From Arthrobacter sp. Soc17.1.1.1 (lineage in GTDB: Bacteria > Actinomycetota > Actinomycetes > Actinomycetales > Micrococcaceae), in NCBI RefSeq assembly GCF_036867195.1, contig NZ_JBAJII010000001.1, positions 3,596,001 to 3,660,000 on the forward strand: DNA of 64,000 nucleotides. Reading direction: 5' to 3'. This document shows, one piece after another, positions 43,754 to 53,488 of the stretch. The stretch's first letter is position 1; each line of letters begins with the position of its first letter. The translations under genes and the position numbers were made by a program. The notes under the pieces were generated by a model. That model had not been told where the DNA came from, ran no database searches, and was given only the letters and a program-made list of their open reading frames with translations.

Positions 43754-44362
43754 CTAGTTTACGGGGTCCGGTTCGCCCTGGGCGCCGGATCCGGACGATG
43801 CGCTGAGCGCTGAATCGTGCCGGTAGCTGAGGCCGGCGATCCCGAGCACGACGGCGGTCAGCAGCGCCCCGCCGCCCGTCACCCCGAGCAGGGCGTGGGC
43901 TCCGAGCTGCTCGACGAACGGGAGGATGGCGCCCGTCACGATGCCCACCACGCCGACCACCACGAGGTCCCGCGACGCCGCATGGTTGCGGACGGCGAGC
44001 CCGCGGACCAGTTCGACGGTACCTGCGACCACCAGGGCCACGGCGCCGGCGAGCGCGAAGCTGCGGTCGTCGACGAAGACGAGGCCGGCGATCCCGGCTC
44101 CGAGGAGCAGCCCGCCGCCGATGTCGGTGACCAGCCGGAAGCGCGGGCCCCAGTGCGCCATGCGGTGGGTCCAGAGATAGGCCACGCCGCTCAGCAGGAG
44201 ATACACCCCGCCCGCCACGGACAGCACGAGCGTGGACGGATCGCGCCAGAAGACCGTCACCAGGCCGAACAGTGCGCTCACCGCGGCGCGGACCAGGAAC
44301 GGTTTCCACGTCAGCAGCTCGGCGGCGGGAGCGGCGCTCGGGGCGGAGGGTGCAGCAGCCAT
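43754..44362 (-). CDS. DUF308/HdeD-like membrane protein
   Basis: A 202-residue protein with six or so short membrane spans, including FLVRAAVSALFGLVTVFW, TLVLSVAGGVYLLLSGVAYL, ALVVAGTVELVRGLA and LLTAVVLGIAGLSYR. The repeated paired-span layout and the ExxRGL-like turn match DUF308/HdeD. ATG 44362 with GAGAGG upstream. Function unknown. Confidence 0.75.
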   Translation of the reverse strand: MAAAPSAPSAAPAAELLTWKPFLVRAAVSALFGLVTVFWRDPSTLVLSVAGGVYLLLSGVAYLWTHRMAHWGPRFRLVTDIGGGLLLGAGIAGLVFVDDRSFALAGAVALVVAGTVELVRGLAVRNHAASRDLVVVGVVGIVTGAILPFVEQLGAHALLGVTGGGALLTAVVLGIAGLSYRHDSALSASSGSGAQGEPDPVN

Positions 44363-44472
44363 CAAGGGCCTCTCTGGGAGCGGGGCCGGGGCGGTCTCCG
44401 GCCTGTCCAGTTTAGTCCTCCACCTCCGCAGCGGCAGGCGGCGGCGGCACCGCGGAGGCTACGCCCCCGGTG

Positions 44473-45720
44473 TCAGGCGCGCGAGGTGCCGGCGCGGCGG
44501 GCCCCGGCGAGCCCGGCAGCGGCGAACACGACGGTGGCCGCCAGGACGACGGCGGTCGGCAGCGCCCAGGTGCCGGTGGCGTCATGGACGGCGCCGACCA
44601 GCGACGGAGCGGTGGCGCCGATGGCATACCCGGCGCCCTGCACCATCGCGGAGAGCTGCCGGGCATGGGTGCCGCTCAGCGCGAGCTGCACCACGAGCAT
44701 GAAGACGATCGTGATGCCGCCCCCCTGGGCCACTCCGCCCAGGAGGCCCCAGGCCAGCCAGCCGGCGGGGGCGAGCAGGAGGCCCAGCGGGCAGCTGATC
44801 CACAGGACCGAGACCAGGGCGAACGTCCGCGGGATGCCCAGCCGCTGCGACAGCAGCGGCACCCCGAGCGCGCCCACGACGGCGGCGATCTGGAAGATGG
44901 ACGAGCTGGTGCCGGCCTGGCCCGGGGAGTACCCGAGTTCCTGCTCGAGGATGGTCGGGAGCCACGCGGTGAGCCCGTAGTAGGAGAAGGCCTGGGCGCC
45001 GAACGTGAGCGAGAGGAGGACGGCGGAGAGGCTGAGCCAGGTGCGCGGCTTCGCGGCCGGAAGCGGGGTGCCGCCCGTGCCGGGCGCGGCGGTATCGGCG
45101 ACCGATTCGACGGCGGGTTTCAGGGGCCCCCAGTGGAAGGCCCTGCCCGGCCCGATGGCCGTGAGCCACACCGCGGCAGCAAGGACCACGAAACCGATCC
45201 AGGTCAGCAGCGCGCCCCGCCAGCCGACGGCGGTGGCCAGGGGGACCGTTGCGAGGGTCGTGATCATCGAGCCCACGTTCAGCGCCGACGTGTACGCGCC
45301 TGTGACGATACCGACGCGCCGGGGCTCGATGTCCCGCCGGATGATGACGGGCAGCACCACGTTGCCCACGGTGATGAAGGCTCCCATGATGATGGTGCCG
45401 GCGACCGTGGCATCCAGCCCGCCGGCCGACCGCACGATGGAACCGACCCCGACGCCGAGGATGATCGTCGTCGTCGCGAAGTTCGCGCCCGCCTTCCCGA
45501 CGAACAGGGAGGCGAAGGGCGTCATCACGGCGAAGCACAGCACCGGCAGCGTGGTCAGCAGGCCCGCCTGGGCGGCGCTCAGGGAGAGCTCGTCGCTGAT
45601 CTGCCCGGTGATGGGAGCGACGGCCACGATCGGCCCCCGGAGGATGAACCCGATGAACACGATGCCCAGCAGGAGCAGAACCGGGAAACGGGATCGGGCG
45701 GCGATGTTCATCGCCTTCAC
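44473..45720 (-). CDS. MFS transporter, CynX/NimT type
   Basis: A 415-residue protein with twelve membrane spans. N-terminal GFILRGPIVAVAPITGQI and LSAAQAGLLTTLPVLCFAVM are typical of the CynX/NimT (cyanate/nitroimidazole) branch, as is PRRVGIVTGAYTSALNVGSM. The central loop is Gly/Pro-rich. Substrate not predictable. Start GTG 45720 or ATG 45711. Confidence 0.88.
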   Translation of the reverse strand: MKAMNIAARSRFPVLLLLGIVFIGFILRGPIVAVAPITGQISDELSLSAAQAGLLTTLPVLCFAVMTPFASLFVGKAGANFATTTIILGVGVGSIVRSAGGLDATVAGTIIMGAFITVGNVVLPVIIRRDIEPRRVGIVTGAYTSALNVGSMITTLATVPLATAVGWRGALLTWIGFVVLAAAVWLTAIGPGRAFHWGPLKPAVESVADTAAPGTGGTPLPAAKPRTWLSLSAVLLSLTFGAQAFSYYGLTAWLPTILEQELGYSPGQAGTSSSIFQIAAVVGALGVPLLSQRLGIPRTFALVSVLWISCPLGLLLAPAGWLAWGLLGGVAQGGGITIVFMLVVQLALSGTHARQLSAMVQGAGYAIGATAPSLVGAVHDATGTWALPTAVVLAATVVFAAAGLAGARRAGTSRA

Positions 45721-45768
45721 CCTACGTCGGAAGTACGGGGTACTCCGACGCGGGTCGTACTCCGTAAC

Positions 45769-46452
45769 CTAGGCCTCCTGCTGCCTCCGCACCATCTCCC
45801 GGATCCAGATCGGCGCGAACGGGGAGGTGCAGTTGGGCGGCGTCGGGTAGTCCTTGAGGACCTCGAGGCGCTCGCCGATGGCGACGGCGCGCTCCCTGTA
45901 GGCCGGGTGGTCGATCCCGATCTGCGCCAGCGTGTGGTTCATGGCCCACTGCAGCCGGTCGGGGGCGTCCTTCATCCGGGCCTCGATGGTGTCCAGCAGC
46001 GCGGGGAGGTCGAGCCCGTCGGGCGCCTTCACGACGCGCTCGCTGGTGAGCGCCCAGCCGGCGCTGGCCACCACCGGGTCGGGGTCCGTGAACCATGCGA
46101 GGCGCAGCTGCCCGGCGTGCGGGCTCTTCTTCACCACGTAGTTGACGAGCCAGTCGTGCACCTTCGGGACGCGTGCCTGCCGGAGCATCGTGTCCAGTTC
46201 CTCCGGCCCGAAGGCCTTCGGCCGGCAGATCAGCAGGGCCACGAGCCGCGCGGCGGTGTCCCCCGTGGCCCACAGGTCACGCGCCAGGTCCTGCTGGGTC
46301 TTCAGTCGCTTGGCCACGGCACGCAGGGCGGACAGGTTCACCCCGTGATCATCTCCGTGCGCCTCGTTCACCGCGCGTATCCGGGGGTCCTCGAGGGCGG
46401 CCAGCTCCGCCAGCACCTCGTCGACGGCAGGGACACCGACACCTGTGGTCAT
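45769..46452 (-). CDS. DNA alkylation repair protein, AlkD-like
   Basis: A 227-residue HEAT-like helical repeat protein of the DNA alkylation repair family: NLSALRAVAKRLKTQQDLAR, WATGDTAARLVALLICRPKA, VHDWLVNYVVKKSPHAGQLR, WAMNHTLAQIGIDHPAYRER. AlkD excises positively charged alkylated bases without base flipping. GAGGTGA precedes the ATG. Confidence 0.88.
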   Translation of the reverse strand: MTTGVGVPAVDEVLAELAALEDPRIRAVNEAHGDDHGVNLSALRAVAKRLKTQQDLARDLWATGDTAARLVALLICRPKAFGPEELDTMLRQARVPKVHDWLVNYVVKKSPHAGQLRLAWFTDPDPVVASAGWALTSERVVKAPDGLDLPALLDTIEARMKDAPDRLQWAMNHTLAQIGIDHPAYRERAVAIGERLEVLKDYPTPPNCTSPFAPIWIREMVRRQQEA

Positions 46453-46522
46453 GCTTCACCTCGGATTCGTCGTAGGCCCCCATCCTGCCGTGATCGGCCC
46501 GCGGGCACCAGAGCGGCGGCGG

Positions 46523-47884
46523 TCACGCCCGGCGGGCCGCCGTCGTCCGCGTGGCTCCCGTGACCATCCACCGGTCGTCGCGCACACGCCACCCGAGGGT
46601 CGCGGCACGCGCCAGCATGTACCCGACGCCGAAGGCCAGCCAGAGCCACACGATCCCCTCGCCGCCGGTCAGGCCCGCGCGGCCCACGAGGACCAGCAGC
46701 GGAACGTACAGCACGAGGTTCACGACGCCGGCGAGCGCCAGATAGCGGGCGTCGCCGGCACCGATGAGGACGCCGTCGAGCACGAACACGAAACCGCAGA
46801 CCGGCTGGGAGGCGGCCAGTACCCACAGCCCCGCGGCGAAGGTCGCCTGCACGGCGGGATCGGTGGTGAAGATCCACCCGACGAAGGGCGCGACGGCGGC
46901 GAGCACGCCTCCGGTGATGACGCCGAACCCCACGCCCCACACGATCATCCGGCGGGTGAGCGCCCGTGCCAGGGGACGGTTGCCGGAGCCGAGCTCCTTG
47001 CCGATGAGGGCCTGGGCGGCGATAGCCAGGGCGTCGAGCGCGAAGGCGAGGAACGTGAAGACGGTCATGACGAGCTGGTGGGAGGCGAGACTCAGGGGCC
47101 CCTGCGCCGTCGCCACGAACACCGTGGCGAGGATGGCCACGCGCAGCGACAGGGTGCGCAGCATGAGCCACGAGCCCACGCCCGCGGTGCGCCGGATGCC
47201 GTCCAGGGACGGCCTCAGCGGCACGTGTTCGCGCCGGGAGGACCGGACGATCAGCACCAGGTAGACGGCCGCCATGCCCCACTGGGCGAGGCTCGTCCCG
47301 AGGGCGGAGCCGGCCACCGACATCCCCGCGCCGTACACGAGCACGTAGTTGAGGACGATGTTGACGCCGAAGCCCGCCCCAGCGACCACCAGCGGCGTGC
47401 GGGTGTCCTGCAGCCCGCGCAGCACGCCCGTGGCGGCGAGCACCACGAGCATGGCGGTGAGTCCGGGCATGGACCAGCGGAGGTAGTCGACGGCGAACGC
47501 ATGGACCTCGCCCCGGGCGCCGAGGAGCGACGCGAGCTGCGGCGCCGTGGCCCACCCCGCGATGGAGAGCGCGATCCCGAGCAGCACGGCGAGGCCCACG
47601 CCGTCGCGCCCGGCCGCGAGCGCCTCGGGGCGGCGGCCCGCACCGAGCAGGCGGGCGACGGCGGGGGTGGTGGAGTAGGCCAGGAAGACCATGAGCCCGA
47701 CGGCGGTCTGCAGCACCGTGGACGCGAGGCCCACCCCGGCGAGCTCGTCGACCCCGAGATGGCCCACGATCGCCGAGTCGGCAAGCAGGAAGAGCGGTTC
47801 CGCGACGAGCGCACCCAGTGAGGGTACGGCGAGGCGGAGGATACTGCGGCTGAGCCGGCGATTGTCCGGCAGGGTCTGCTCCAC
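46523..47884 (-). CDS. MATE-family efflux transporter (DinF-like)
   Basis: A 453-residue protein with twelve membrane spans: LAVPSLGALVAEPLFLLADS, GLMVFLAYSTTPAVARLLGA, TGVLRGLQDTRTPLVVAGAG in one half and LGTSLAQWGMAAVYLVLIV, DALAIAAQALIGKELGSGNR in the second. The pattern fits the DinF branch, which exports drugs or oxidised compounds with Na+ or H+. It is divergent from the small membrane gene at 47963. Confidence 0.9.
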   Translation of the reverse strand: MEQTLPDNRRLSRSILRLAVPSLGALVAEPLFLLADSAIVGHLGVDELAGVGLASTVLQTAVGLMVFLAYSTTPAVARLLGAGRRPEALAAGRDGVGLAVLLGIALSIAGWATAPQLASLLGARGEVHAFAVDYLRWSMPGLTAMLVVLAATGVLRGLQDTRTPLVVAGAGFGVNIVLNYVLVYGAGMSVAGSALGTSLAQWGMAAVYLVLIVRSSRREHVPLRPSLDGIRRTAGVGSWLMLRTLSLRVAILATVFVATAQGPLSLASHQLVMTVFTFLAFALDALAIAAQALIGKELGSGNRPLARALTRRMIVWGVGFGVITGGVLAAVAPFVGWIFTTDPAVQATFAAGLWVLAASQPVCGFVFVLDGVLIGAGDARYLALAGVVNLVLYVPLLVLVGRAGLTGGEGIVWLWLAFGVGYMLARAATLGWRVRDDRWMVTGATRTTAARRA

Positions 47885-47962
47885 CCGTCCAGCGTAGATG
47901 CCGGACGGGTGGGCCTAAGCTGGGACGAGCCCGATCCGCGTACGAGGACATCCAGGGGAGTC

Positions 47963-48319
47963 ATGAGAACCGGCGTCAAGCAGTACCTCGCAGGCCTCGT
48001 CCTGCTGTTCCTCAGCACCCTCTTCATCCCGCAGGCCGTCTCCGAGTTCGCGCGCGCTGATTCCTCGGGCCGCCCGGTGCCCGCCGACGCGCCGGTGCTG
48101 CTCGCCGTCGGGCTCGTGATCGTCCTCGCCGCCGCGGCCTGCATCGGCTGGGGCTACTGGCTGACGCACCGCAGGGGCGCGCCGCGGACGCGGAACCCCG
48201 AGGACGACCCGGACGAGCCGCTCCTCCGCCCCGGCTACGATCCCGGGCCCTCCGCGCAGGACTCCTGGCGCGAGCACCCCCTCCGCAGGCCGGACCGGGG
48301 AGGGGACGGGCGCCCCTGA
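47963..48319 (+). CDS. Small two-span membrane protein
   Basis: A 118-residue protein with two membrane spans (YLAGLVLLFLSTLFIPQAV; VLLAVGLVIVLAAAACIGWG) and a Pro/Arg/Asp-rich hydrophilic tail. GGGGAG precedes the ATG at 47963. No family recognised. Confidence 0.7.
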   Translation: MRTGVKQYLAGLVLLFLSTLFIPQAVSEFARADSSGRPVPADAPVLLAVGLVIVLAAAACIGWGYWLTHRRGAPRTRNPEDDPDEPLLRPGYDPGPSAQDSWREHPLRRPDRGGDGRP

Positions 48320-48492
48320 CGCCGCCCTGCCGGGCTCGCCGCCCTCGGCACCTGCGACAGCACCAGGGACCGTACGGGGCGCGGGCAGCACTCCGACACC
48401 GGCAAGCAGGCGAGCAGGCGCATCCAGGGGTCGGGAGGAAGGGCGATTCACGTCTCTGGCTCCCGCCGACACCGACCTCTCAGGGAGTACAC

Positions 48493-49434
48493 ATGACGTC
48501 ATCACCTCTTCTCGAGCACGGCTCCACGCTTCAGCGGGTCGCCACCGGCGCCGTCTGGGCGGAAGGACCGGTGTGGCTGCCGCAGCGCCGCTGCGTCCGC
48601 TTCAGCGACATCCATACGAACCGGATCATGGAATTCAGCGAGGAGACGGGGAACCTGACGGTCTTCGACGACGATGCGGAGTTCACCAACGGACGTACCC
48701 TCGACCTCGACGGGAACGTCGTCGAGTGCTCCCACGGCCGCCGCGCCCTCCAGCGCGACACCGCCGTACGGCCGGGCGAGGGCCCGGTGCCGCGCACGCT
48801 GGTCGATCGGTTCGGCGACGTACGGCTGAACTCACCGAACGACGTCGTGGTGAAGTCCGACGGCACCATCTGGTTCAGCGATCCGTCCTACGGGATCATG
48901 CGGCCCGAAGAGGGGCACGCCGGCGAGGAGGAGTACGGGGACCGGTACGTGTTCCGTTTCGATCCGGGCAACGGCTCGATCGTGCCCGCCGTGCTGGATG
49001 TCGAAGTCCCCAACGGGCTCGCGTTCTCCCCGGATGAGAGAACCCTCTACGTCACGGACTCTTCAGCCTCCCCACCGCGCGGCGAGGTGGACCCGGACCG
49101 GCCGGTGGGGCACGCGATCCATGCCTACGACGTCCATGGAGGCCGGCACGCGAAGAACGGCAGGGTCTTCACCGAGGTCTCTCCCGGGTTGCCGGACGGG
49201 ATCCGCGTCGACGAGCACGGCAACGTGTGGAGCTCGAGCCTGGATGCCGTCCAGGTCTTCGCGCCCTCCGGTGAGCGGATCCTGCGGATCGCGGTGCCGG
49301 AGAAGATCGGCAACCTGTGCTTCGGCGGCGACGACGGCCGCACCCTCTACATCGCGGCCAGCTCCAGCCTCTACCGCATCCGCACCACGACCCGGGACGC
49401 CATCCACGTGGCGCGCGAGGCAGCCGGCGCCTAG
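48493..49434 (+). CDS. SMP-30/gluconolactonase-family lactonase
   Basis: A 313-residue six-bladed beta-propeller. Metal-binding residues are in AEGPVW (Glu), LNSPNDVVVKSDG (Asn-Asp), EVPNGLAFSPDE (Asn) and LPDGIRVDEHGNVW (Asp). The blade motif WFSDPSYGI is the gluconolactonase-type catalytic region. Members hydrolyse sugar lactones with Ca or Zn. No signal peptide. It could serve sugar oxidation along with the adjacent sugar transport genes, but no operon link is seen. Confidence 0.9.
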   Translation: MTSSPLLEHGSTLQRVATGAVWAEGPVWLPQRRCVRFSDIHTNRIMEFSEETGNLTVFDDDAEFTNGRTLDLDGNVVECSHGRRALQRDTAVRPGEGPVPRTLVDRFGDVRLNSPNDVVVKSDGTIWFSDPSYGIMRPEEGHAGEEEYGDRYVFRFDPGNGSIVPAVLDVEVPNGLAFSPDERTLYVTDSSASPPRGEVDPDRPVGHAIHAYDVHGGRHAKNGRVFTEVSPGLPDGIRVDEHGNVWSSSLDAVQVFAPSGERILRIAVPEKIGNLCFGGDDGRTLYIAASSSLYRIRTTTRDAIHVAREAAGA

Positions 49435-49725
49435 GAAGTGGCGTTCCGGCTACCGCTCATCGTGGTGCTACCGGGAAGATCCTGAGGCGACATCTCGCTG
49501 GACGCGGGAGCACCCTTGTGGCCCGACACCCGCCAGGGCGCTCGTTCCGGCCTATCAACGGGGGTAGGTGTGTCATCGGGCCCGGCAACCGGATTGAGAA
49601 GCGACGTGCGTCGGATCCGCCTGCAGTTCAGCGGAACGATCGGCTGACCTCGATCTCGATCCTGAGGCTGCTCGGCGCCCGTGGCGTCTCGATCACCCCT
49701 TTTACCTACTGTTTACGCGAACGGG
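49435..49725. other. Gap upstream of the amino-sugar transporter
   Basis: About 290 bp without a gene I accept. The promoter and operator of the following operon begin at 49726. Confidence 0.4.
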
Positions 49726-49763
49726 TTGACCCGGACCAATTAGTAAGGTTATCTGGTTAACTA
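49726..49763 (+). promoter_or_regulatory. Promoter with ROK-type operator, transporter operon
   Basis: A -35 box TTGACC (49726-49731) and a -10-like TTATCT (49749-49754) are 17 bp apart. A 24-bp element from 49740 (TTAGTAAGG...GGTTAACTA) covers the -10 box. The same element with the same promoter spacing stands before the SIS-kinase operon. Its ends TTAGT/ACTA form an imperfect dyad, as in ROK repressor sites. Confidence 0.8.
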
Positions 49764-49877
49764 TCAACGGGGAGGCTCGTGATCGTCGTCACAGCATGTG
49801 CATTCGATCCGACCACCTCACGTTCAAGACCCGGAAGCCGTGAACTGAGACCGCAGCGGGGATAGTAAGGAGCTTTG

Positions 49878-51143
49878 ATGAAAAAAGTACTCAGCACAGT
49901 GGCGGCCGTAGCCGTCGCAGCTGGACTTCTGACCGGATGCGGTTCTAGCCAGGCATCGGATCCTGACGCCAAGCAGGATCTCACCTTCTGGGTGTATTCG
50001 GACTTCACCCAGGGTGAAGCCGGTGAGCTCATGAACAAGTTCGTGGATGAGTTCAAGCAGGAGCATGACAACGTGGGTAGCGTCACGTTGGTTCCGAAGA
50101 ACGACGCAGATCTTCTCTCAGGCTTGATGTCCGGCGTGGGCCTCCCCGACGCTTTCAGCGCCAGTGCCCGCGACGGCAAGAAGTATCGGGACGCTGTGGG
50201 ACTCCTCGATCTGAAGCCCACCTTCGATGAGGAGTACTCGGAAGGCTTCTACCCGAAGGCTCTCGACGCCGTATCCGAGGACGACGGCATCTGGGCGGTA
50301 CCCTTCATCAGCTACACCCCTGTCATCTACCGGAACCTCACCGTGCTCAAGAATGCCGGCGTCGATCCCGCAGAGGGTATTCCGACCCAACAGGTGTTCC
50401 TCGAACAACTCGCGAAGGTGCAGGCATCCGGGGTGTCGGCGACGCACTCCTGGACGAAGGACGACTACTTCGCCCCAGGAGCGATCATGGCTGCCGACGC
50501 TGACAACATCACCGTTGGTGTCGAGGACGGGAAGACGACGATCGATCCCGAAGAACTCGAGCGCACCTTCGAAAGCGTCGAAGCGATCAACAAGTACGGC
50601 AACCAATCGATGATCTATAAGGCGGACAGCACGATGGAAGCCTTCAAGTCGGACGAGCTTGGCTACATGATCGGCGGCCCCTGGAGCGAACCAGCCATCA
50701 AGGAAAGCGGCGCCGAGTACGACTTCGTGCTCACGCCCCCGTTCGAGGAGGGCGGCAGGACCGGCGGTCTCCAGGGCTGGGACTTCTTCTACGGCGTTCA
50801 AAGCGAGGACGACACCCGCAACGAGCTCGTTGCGGACTGGCTGAAGAAACTCGGTTCCTACGATGCCCAGAAAGCGTGGACCCTGGCGACCGGACGACCG
50901 ACCCTGCGCCAGGACGTGATGGACGACCCGGCTGTTGTCGACTCCTCAGCGATGGCTGAAGTCTCCTCCGAGGGCCTCAAGGGTGGAATGCCGCAGATGG
51001 ACTTCATGCACTCAAGCGTGTTCTGGCCCACCGCCATGACGGACGCGGTGGCAGAGCTCGGCGCCGGCGCGCTCACTCCCAAGCAGACCGCAGAGCAGTT
51101 CGTCGAGGGCATCAACGGCCTCTACGCCGAATCCGGCGAATAA
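49878..51143 (+). CDS. Sugar ABC transporter substrate-binding lipoprotein
   Basis: A 421-residue family-1 extracellular solute-binding protein. The signal ends in lipobox LLTGCGSS. Body motifs are DLTFWVYSDFTQGEAGELMN, LVPKNDADLLSGLMSGVGLP, AVPFISYTPVIYRNLTVLKN and the C-terminal LGAGALTPKQTAEQFVEGIN. AAGGAG precedes the ATG at 49878. The gene context (ROK repressor, SIS protein, BadF-type kinase) suggests an amino sugar or a disaccharide as ligand. A stem-loop follows before the permease. Confidence 0.9.
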   Translation: MKKVLSTVAAVAVAAGLLTGCGSSQASDPDAKQDLTFWVYSDFTQGEAGELMNKFVDEFKQEHDNVGSVTLVPKNDADLLSGLMSGVGLPDAFSASARDGKKYRDAVGLLDLKPTFDEEYSEGFYPKALDAVSEDDGIWAVPFISYTPVIYRNLTVLKNAGVDPAEGIPTQQVFLEQLAKVQASGVSATHSWTKDDYFAPGAIMAADADNITVGVEDGKTTIDPEELERTFESVEAINKYGNQSMIYKADSTMEAFKSDELGYMIGGPWSEPAIKESGAEYDFVLTPPFEEGGRTGGLQGWDFFYGVQSEDDTRNELVADWLKKLGSYDAQKAWTLATGRPTLRQDVMDDPAVVDSSAMAEVSSEGLKGGMPQMDFMHSSVFWPTAMTDAVAELGAGALTPKQTAEQFVEGINGLYAESGE

Positions 51144-51154
51144 CCCCGACAGGG

Positions 51155-51183
51155 CCTGTGCCCGGGAGGCCTCCGGGCACAGG
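51155..51183 (+). promoter_or_regulatory. Intercistronic stem-loop after the binding-protein gene
   Basis: CCTGTGCCCGG pairs with CCGGGCACAGG (11 bp) around a 7-base loop. It begins 12 nt after the stop and has no T-run. It should stabilise the upstream mRNA and set lower permease expression. Confidence 0.75.
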
Positions 51184-51214
51184 TTCCACGACTGCAACAC
51201 AGAAAGGTGCTCTC

Positions 51215-52216
51215 GTGAGTACGGAGCTAAAGCCGACAGTGGAGCGGGCGGTGCAACAGAGCCGCAGCACGCCGGCACCTCATCGTCGTCTCCCCTTGAA
51301 GACCCGCCTTATCCGGAGCCTTCCGATCTACATCGGACTTGCTCCCTTCTTCGCCCTCCTCATCGTCTTCGTCGGGGCCCCCATGGTCTACGGCCTGGCC
51401 ATGAGCTTCACGGACTGGTCCGTATCAAGTCGGAGCACCATCCACTTCGTCGGCCTCGAGAACTACCAGTACATCCTCAGCGGTGAAGGGTTGGGGTCCA
51501 CACGGTTCCTCAAGTCTCTTCTCAACCTGGCCGTCTATGTGCCCATCACTGTTGCCATCGGCCTTGGTGTCTCGCTGGGCCTGGCACTGATCGTTCACAA
51601 CCTGCCCAGACGGTTCCAGTCCTTTCTGCGTAGCGGATTCTTCGTTCCCACTGCGATTCCTTTGTTCCTGTGCGTGGGCATCTGGCTATGGCTGATGAAC
51701 TCGGACAACGGACTGGTCGCAGCAAACCTCGCGAAGTTGGGCATCGGGGTCGACGTGAACTGGCTCAACACCGCCGGATGGGCGATCGCCATGATCATCT
51801 TCATCGACATCTGGCACTCCGTAGGATTCAACTTCGTCATTTTCAGCACTGGCATGCAGGAGATCTCGGAGGACCTCTATGAGGCCGCCGACCTCGACGG
51901 CGCCAACGTCTTCCAAAAGATGATGCGCATCACCATCCCCATGATGGAACCCATCATCTTCTTCGTCATCACCTACTCACTGATCAGTGCGCTGCAGGTC
52001 TATGACATCCCACAGATCCTCACCAGCGGATCGGACCCCAACTCGGTAGGCGGCCCTAATCAAGTGATGCTGTTCCCGGTGATGGAGATGGTGCGCAACG
52101 TACGTGCCGGCGGTGAATCCGCCCTGGGCCGAGCAGCTGCCGAGGGCGTCATCCTCATGGTGATCATCATCGCCGTGACCTTCATCATGTTCAAGCTGCG
52201 CCGGAAGAAGGTCTGA
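51215..52216 (+). CDS. Sugar ABC transporter permease (MalF-like)
   Basis: A 333-residue permease with six membrane spans (YIGLAPFFALLIVFVGAPMV; LLNLAVYVPITVAIGLGVSL; and others). The EAA loop reads DLYEAADLDGANVFQKMMRI, which contacts the ATPase. The GTG at 51215 is preceded by GAAAGGTG and gives the correct N-terminus. Works with the second permease and probably a shared ATPase (MsiK type) encoded elsewhere, since none is in this operon. Confidence 0.9.
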   Translation: MSTELKPTVERAVQQSRSTPAPHRRLPLKTRLIRSLPIYIGLAPFFALLIVFVGAPMVYGLAMSFTDWSVSSRSTIHFVGLENYQYILSGEGLGSTRFLKSLLNLAVYVPITVAIGLGVSLGLALIVHNLPRRFQSFLRSGFFVPTAIPLFLCVGIWLWLMNSDNGLVAANLAKLGIGVDVNWLNTAGWAIAMIIFIDIWHSVGFNFVIFSTGMQEISEDLYEAADLDGANVFQKMMRITIPMMEPIIFFVITYSLISALQVYDIPQILTSGSDPNSVGGPNQVMLFPVMEMVRNVRAGGESALGRAAAEGVILMVIIIAVTFIMFKLRRKKV

Positions 52217-52218
52217 TC

Positions 52219-53064
52219 ATGCGATCACGTGTTGTTGGCAGCAGGAACCCACGCGCAGGCGTCACCTTCATGGCTGTCCTCGCGCTCATCTGGCTCCTGG
52301 CCAGTCTGTATCCGCTGTGGATGATCTTCAGCGCCACTTTCTCTGCGGACTCCACGAATATGAGCACCGCGCTCGTGCCGGACGATCTCGGAAATGGGTG
52401 GTCGAAGGTCGTCGAAGCGTTCACTGCGCTCGACCTGGGCTCTACCCTGCGCGACACCTTCGTCTTCACGCTCATCGCGATCGCGGGAATGGCCATCACC
52501 AGCTCCCTCGCTGCCTACGAGTTCACCTTCTTCGATTTCCCGGGTAAGAAGCTGCTCTTCGCCACCCTCATGGGCTCGATGATGCTCCCGCTTGTCCTGT
52601 ACGTCGTGCCGCTGTACCGGCAGGTTTTCAACATGGGGCTGGCCGACTCCTACATGGGCGTAGCCCTACCGCTCATGGTGTCCCCGCTGTCAGTCTTCAT
52701 CCTGATGCAGTTCATGGAAGACCTACCGCGGTCCTTCATCGAAGCCGCCCAGGTCGACGGCGCCGGTCACTTCCGCATCTTCTTCCTGATCGTCGTCCCG
52801 ATGCTCAGGAACGGTCTTATCACCGCCACGGTCCTGCTCGCACTCAGTGTGTGGGGCGCGTTCCTATGGCCCTCGTTGGTCACAGGCCAGGAAGTGCAAG
52901 CGCTGAGCGTCGCAATCGCGAACATGTTCAACCCGAACTTCTACGTGGACCCACGCGTCCGTTTCGCGGCCATGCTGATCGCCATGATCCCCCCGCTGTT
53001 GGTCTACATAATCTTCCAGCGCCACGTGATCAAGGGAGTGGCGATGTCGGGAGTGAAGGGGTAG
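52219..53064 (+). CDS. Sugar ABC transporter permease (MalG-like)
   Basis: A 281-residue permease with six membrane spans. The EAA loop is SFIEAAQVDGAGHFRIFFLI. It begins three bases after the first permease stops. The operon ends with a strong terminator at 53155-53186. No ATP-binding gene follows, as is usual for actinobacterial family-1 sugar systems. Confidence 0.9.
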   Translation: MRSRVVGSRNPRAGVTFMAVLALIWLLASLYPLWMIFSATFSADSTNMSTALVPDDLGNGWSKVVEAFTALDLGSTLRDTFVFTLIAIAGMAITSSLAAYEFTFFDFPGKKLLFATLMGSMMLPLVLYVVPLYRQVFNMGLADSYMGVALPLMVSPLSVFILMQFMEDLPRSFIEAAQVDGAGHFRIFFLIVVPMLRNGLITATVLLALSVWGAFLWPSLVTGQEVQALSVAIANMFNPNFYVDPRVRFAAMLIAMIPPLLVYIIFQRHVIKGVAMSGVKG

Positions 53065-53488
53065 GCCCGGATCCGCGCTGCGCTCTCCCGCTGTCCTCCC
53101 ACGAATCGGACGGACTGGTGAGAAGTAGAGACGATCGCTGACACAACGAAGAACCGCGGCGCCGCCCATGTCCGGGCGGCGCCGCGTGGGCTCTCCGTGA
53201 CTGCGTCCGCCTCGATCGAAGGCTTTTCGCTCCCCTACCGACCACACCCTGTCGCTACCGGGCGGGATCGGCTGCAATGGCCGGGATTCCGTCATCGGCG
53301 TTCCTGGGCCCCAGCCTGCACGTCACGAAACCTCATGCACGTCGACCTCAGCGGCGACTGTTCGGGGTGCGCGATGAACTCGCCTGGCTACGTCGCTCTC
53401 AGGGCCATGCTGTCGGCCCTTTTCCACCACCGCCTCCTCCCGGCTCGCAAGCCCTGGTCCACGGTTCTCGGCTGCGCTCCTGCTGTGA
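53065..53488. other. Gap between convergent operons
   Basis: About 420 bp without a gene. It includes the terminator at 53155-53186; the rest is Ser/Pro-coding-like GC-rich sequence in no convincing frame. Confidence 0.45.
53155..53186 (+). terminator. Strong hairpin, end of the sugar transporter operon
   Basis: CGCGGCGCCGCCC and GGGCGGCGCCGCG pair over 13 bp around a 6-base loop. It lies 90 bp beyond the second permease in the gap between convergent operons, so it can also stop transcripts from the ROK side. Confidence 0.85.

Noticed and set aside
44470..47821. Long plus-strand frames opposite the MFS, AlkD-like and MATE genes
   Set aside because: They run antisense to genes with convincing domains and give Gly/Arg/Asp/His-rich products with no known family.
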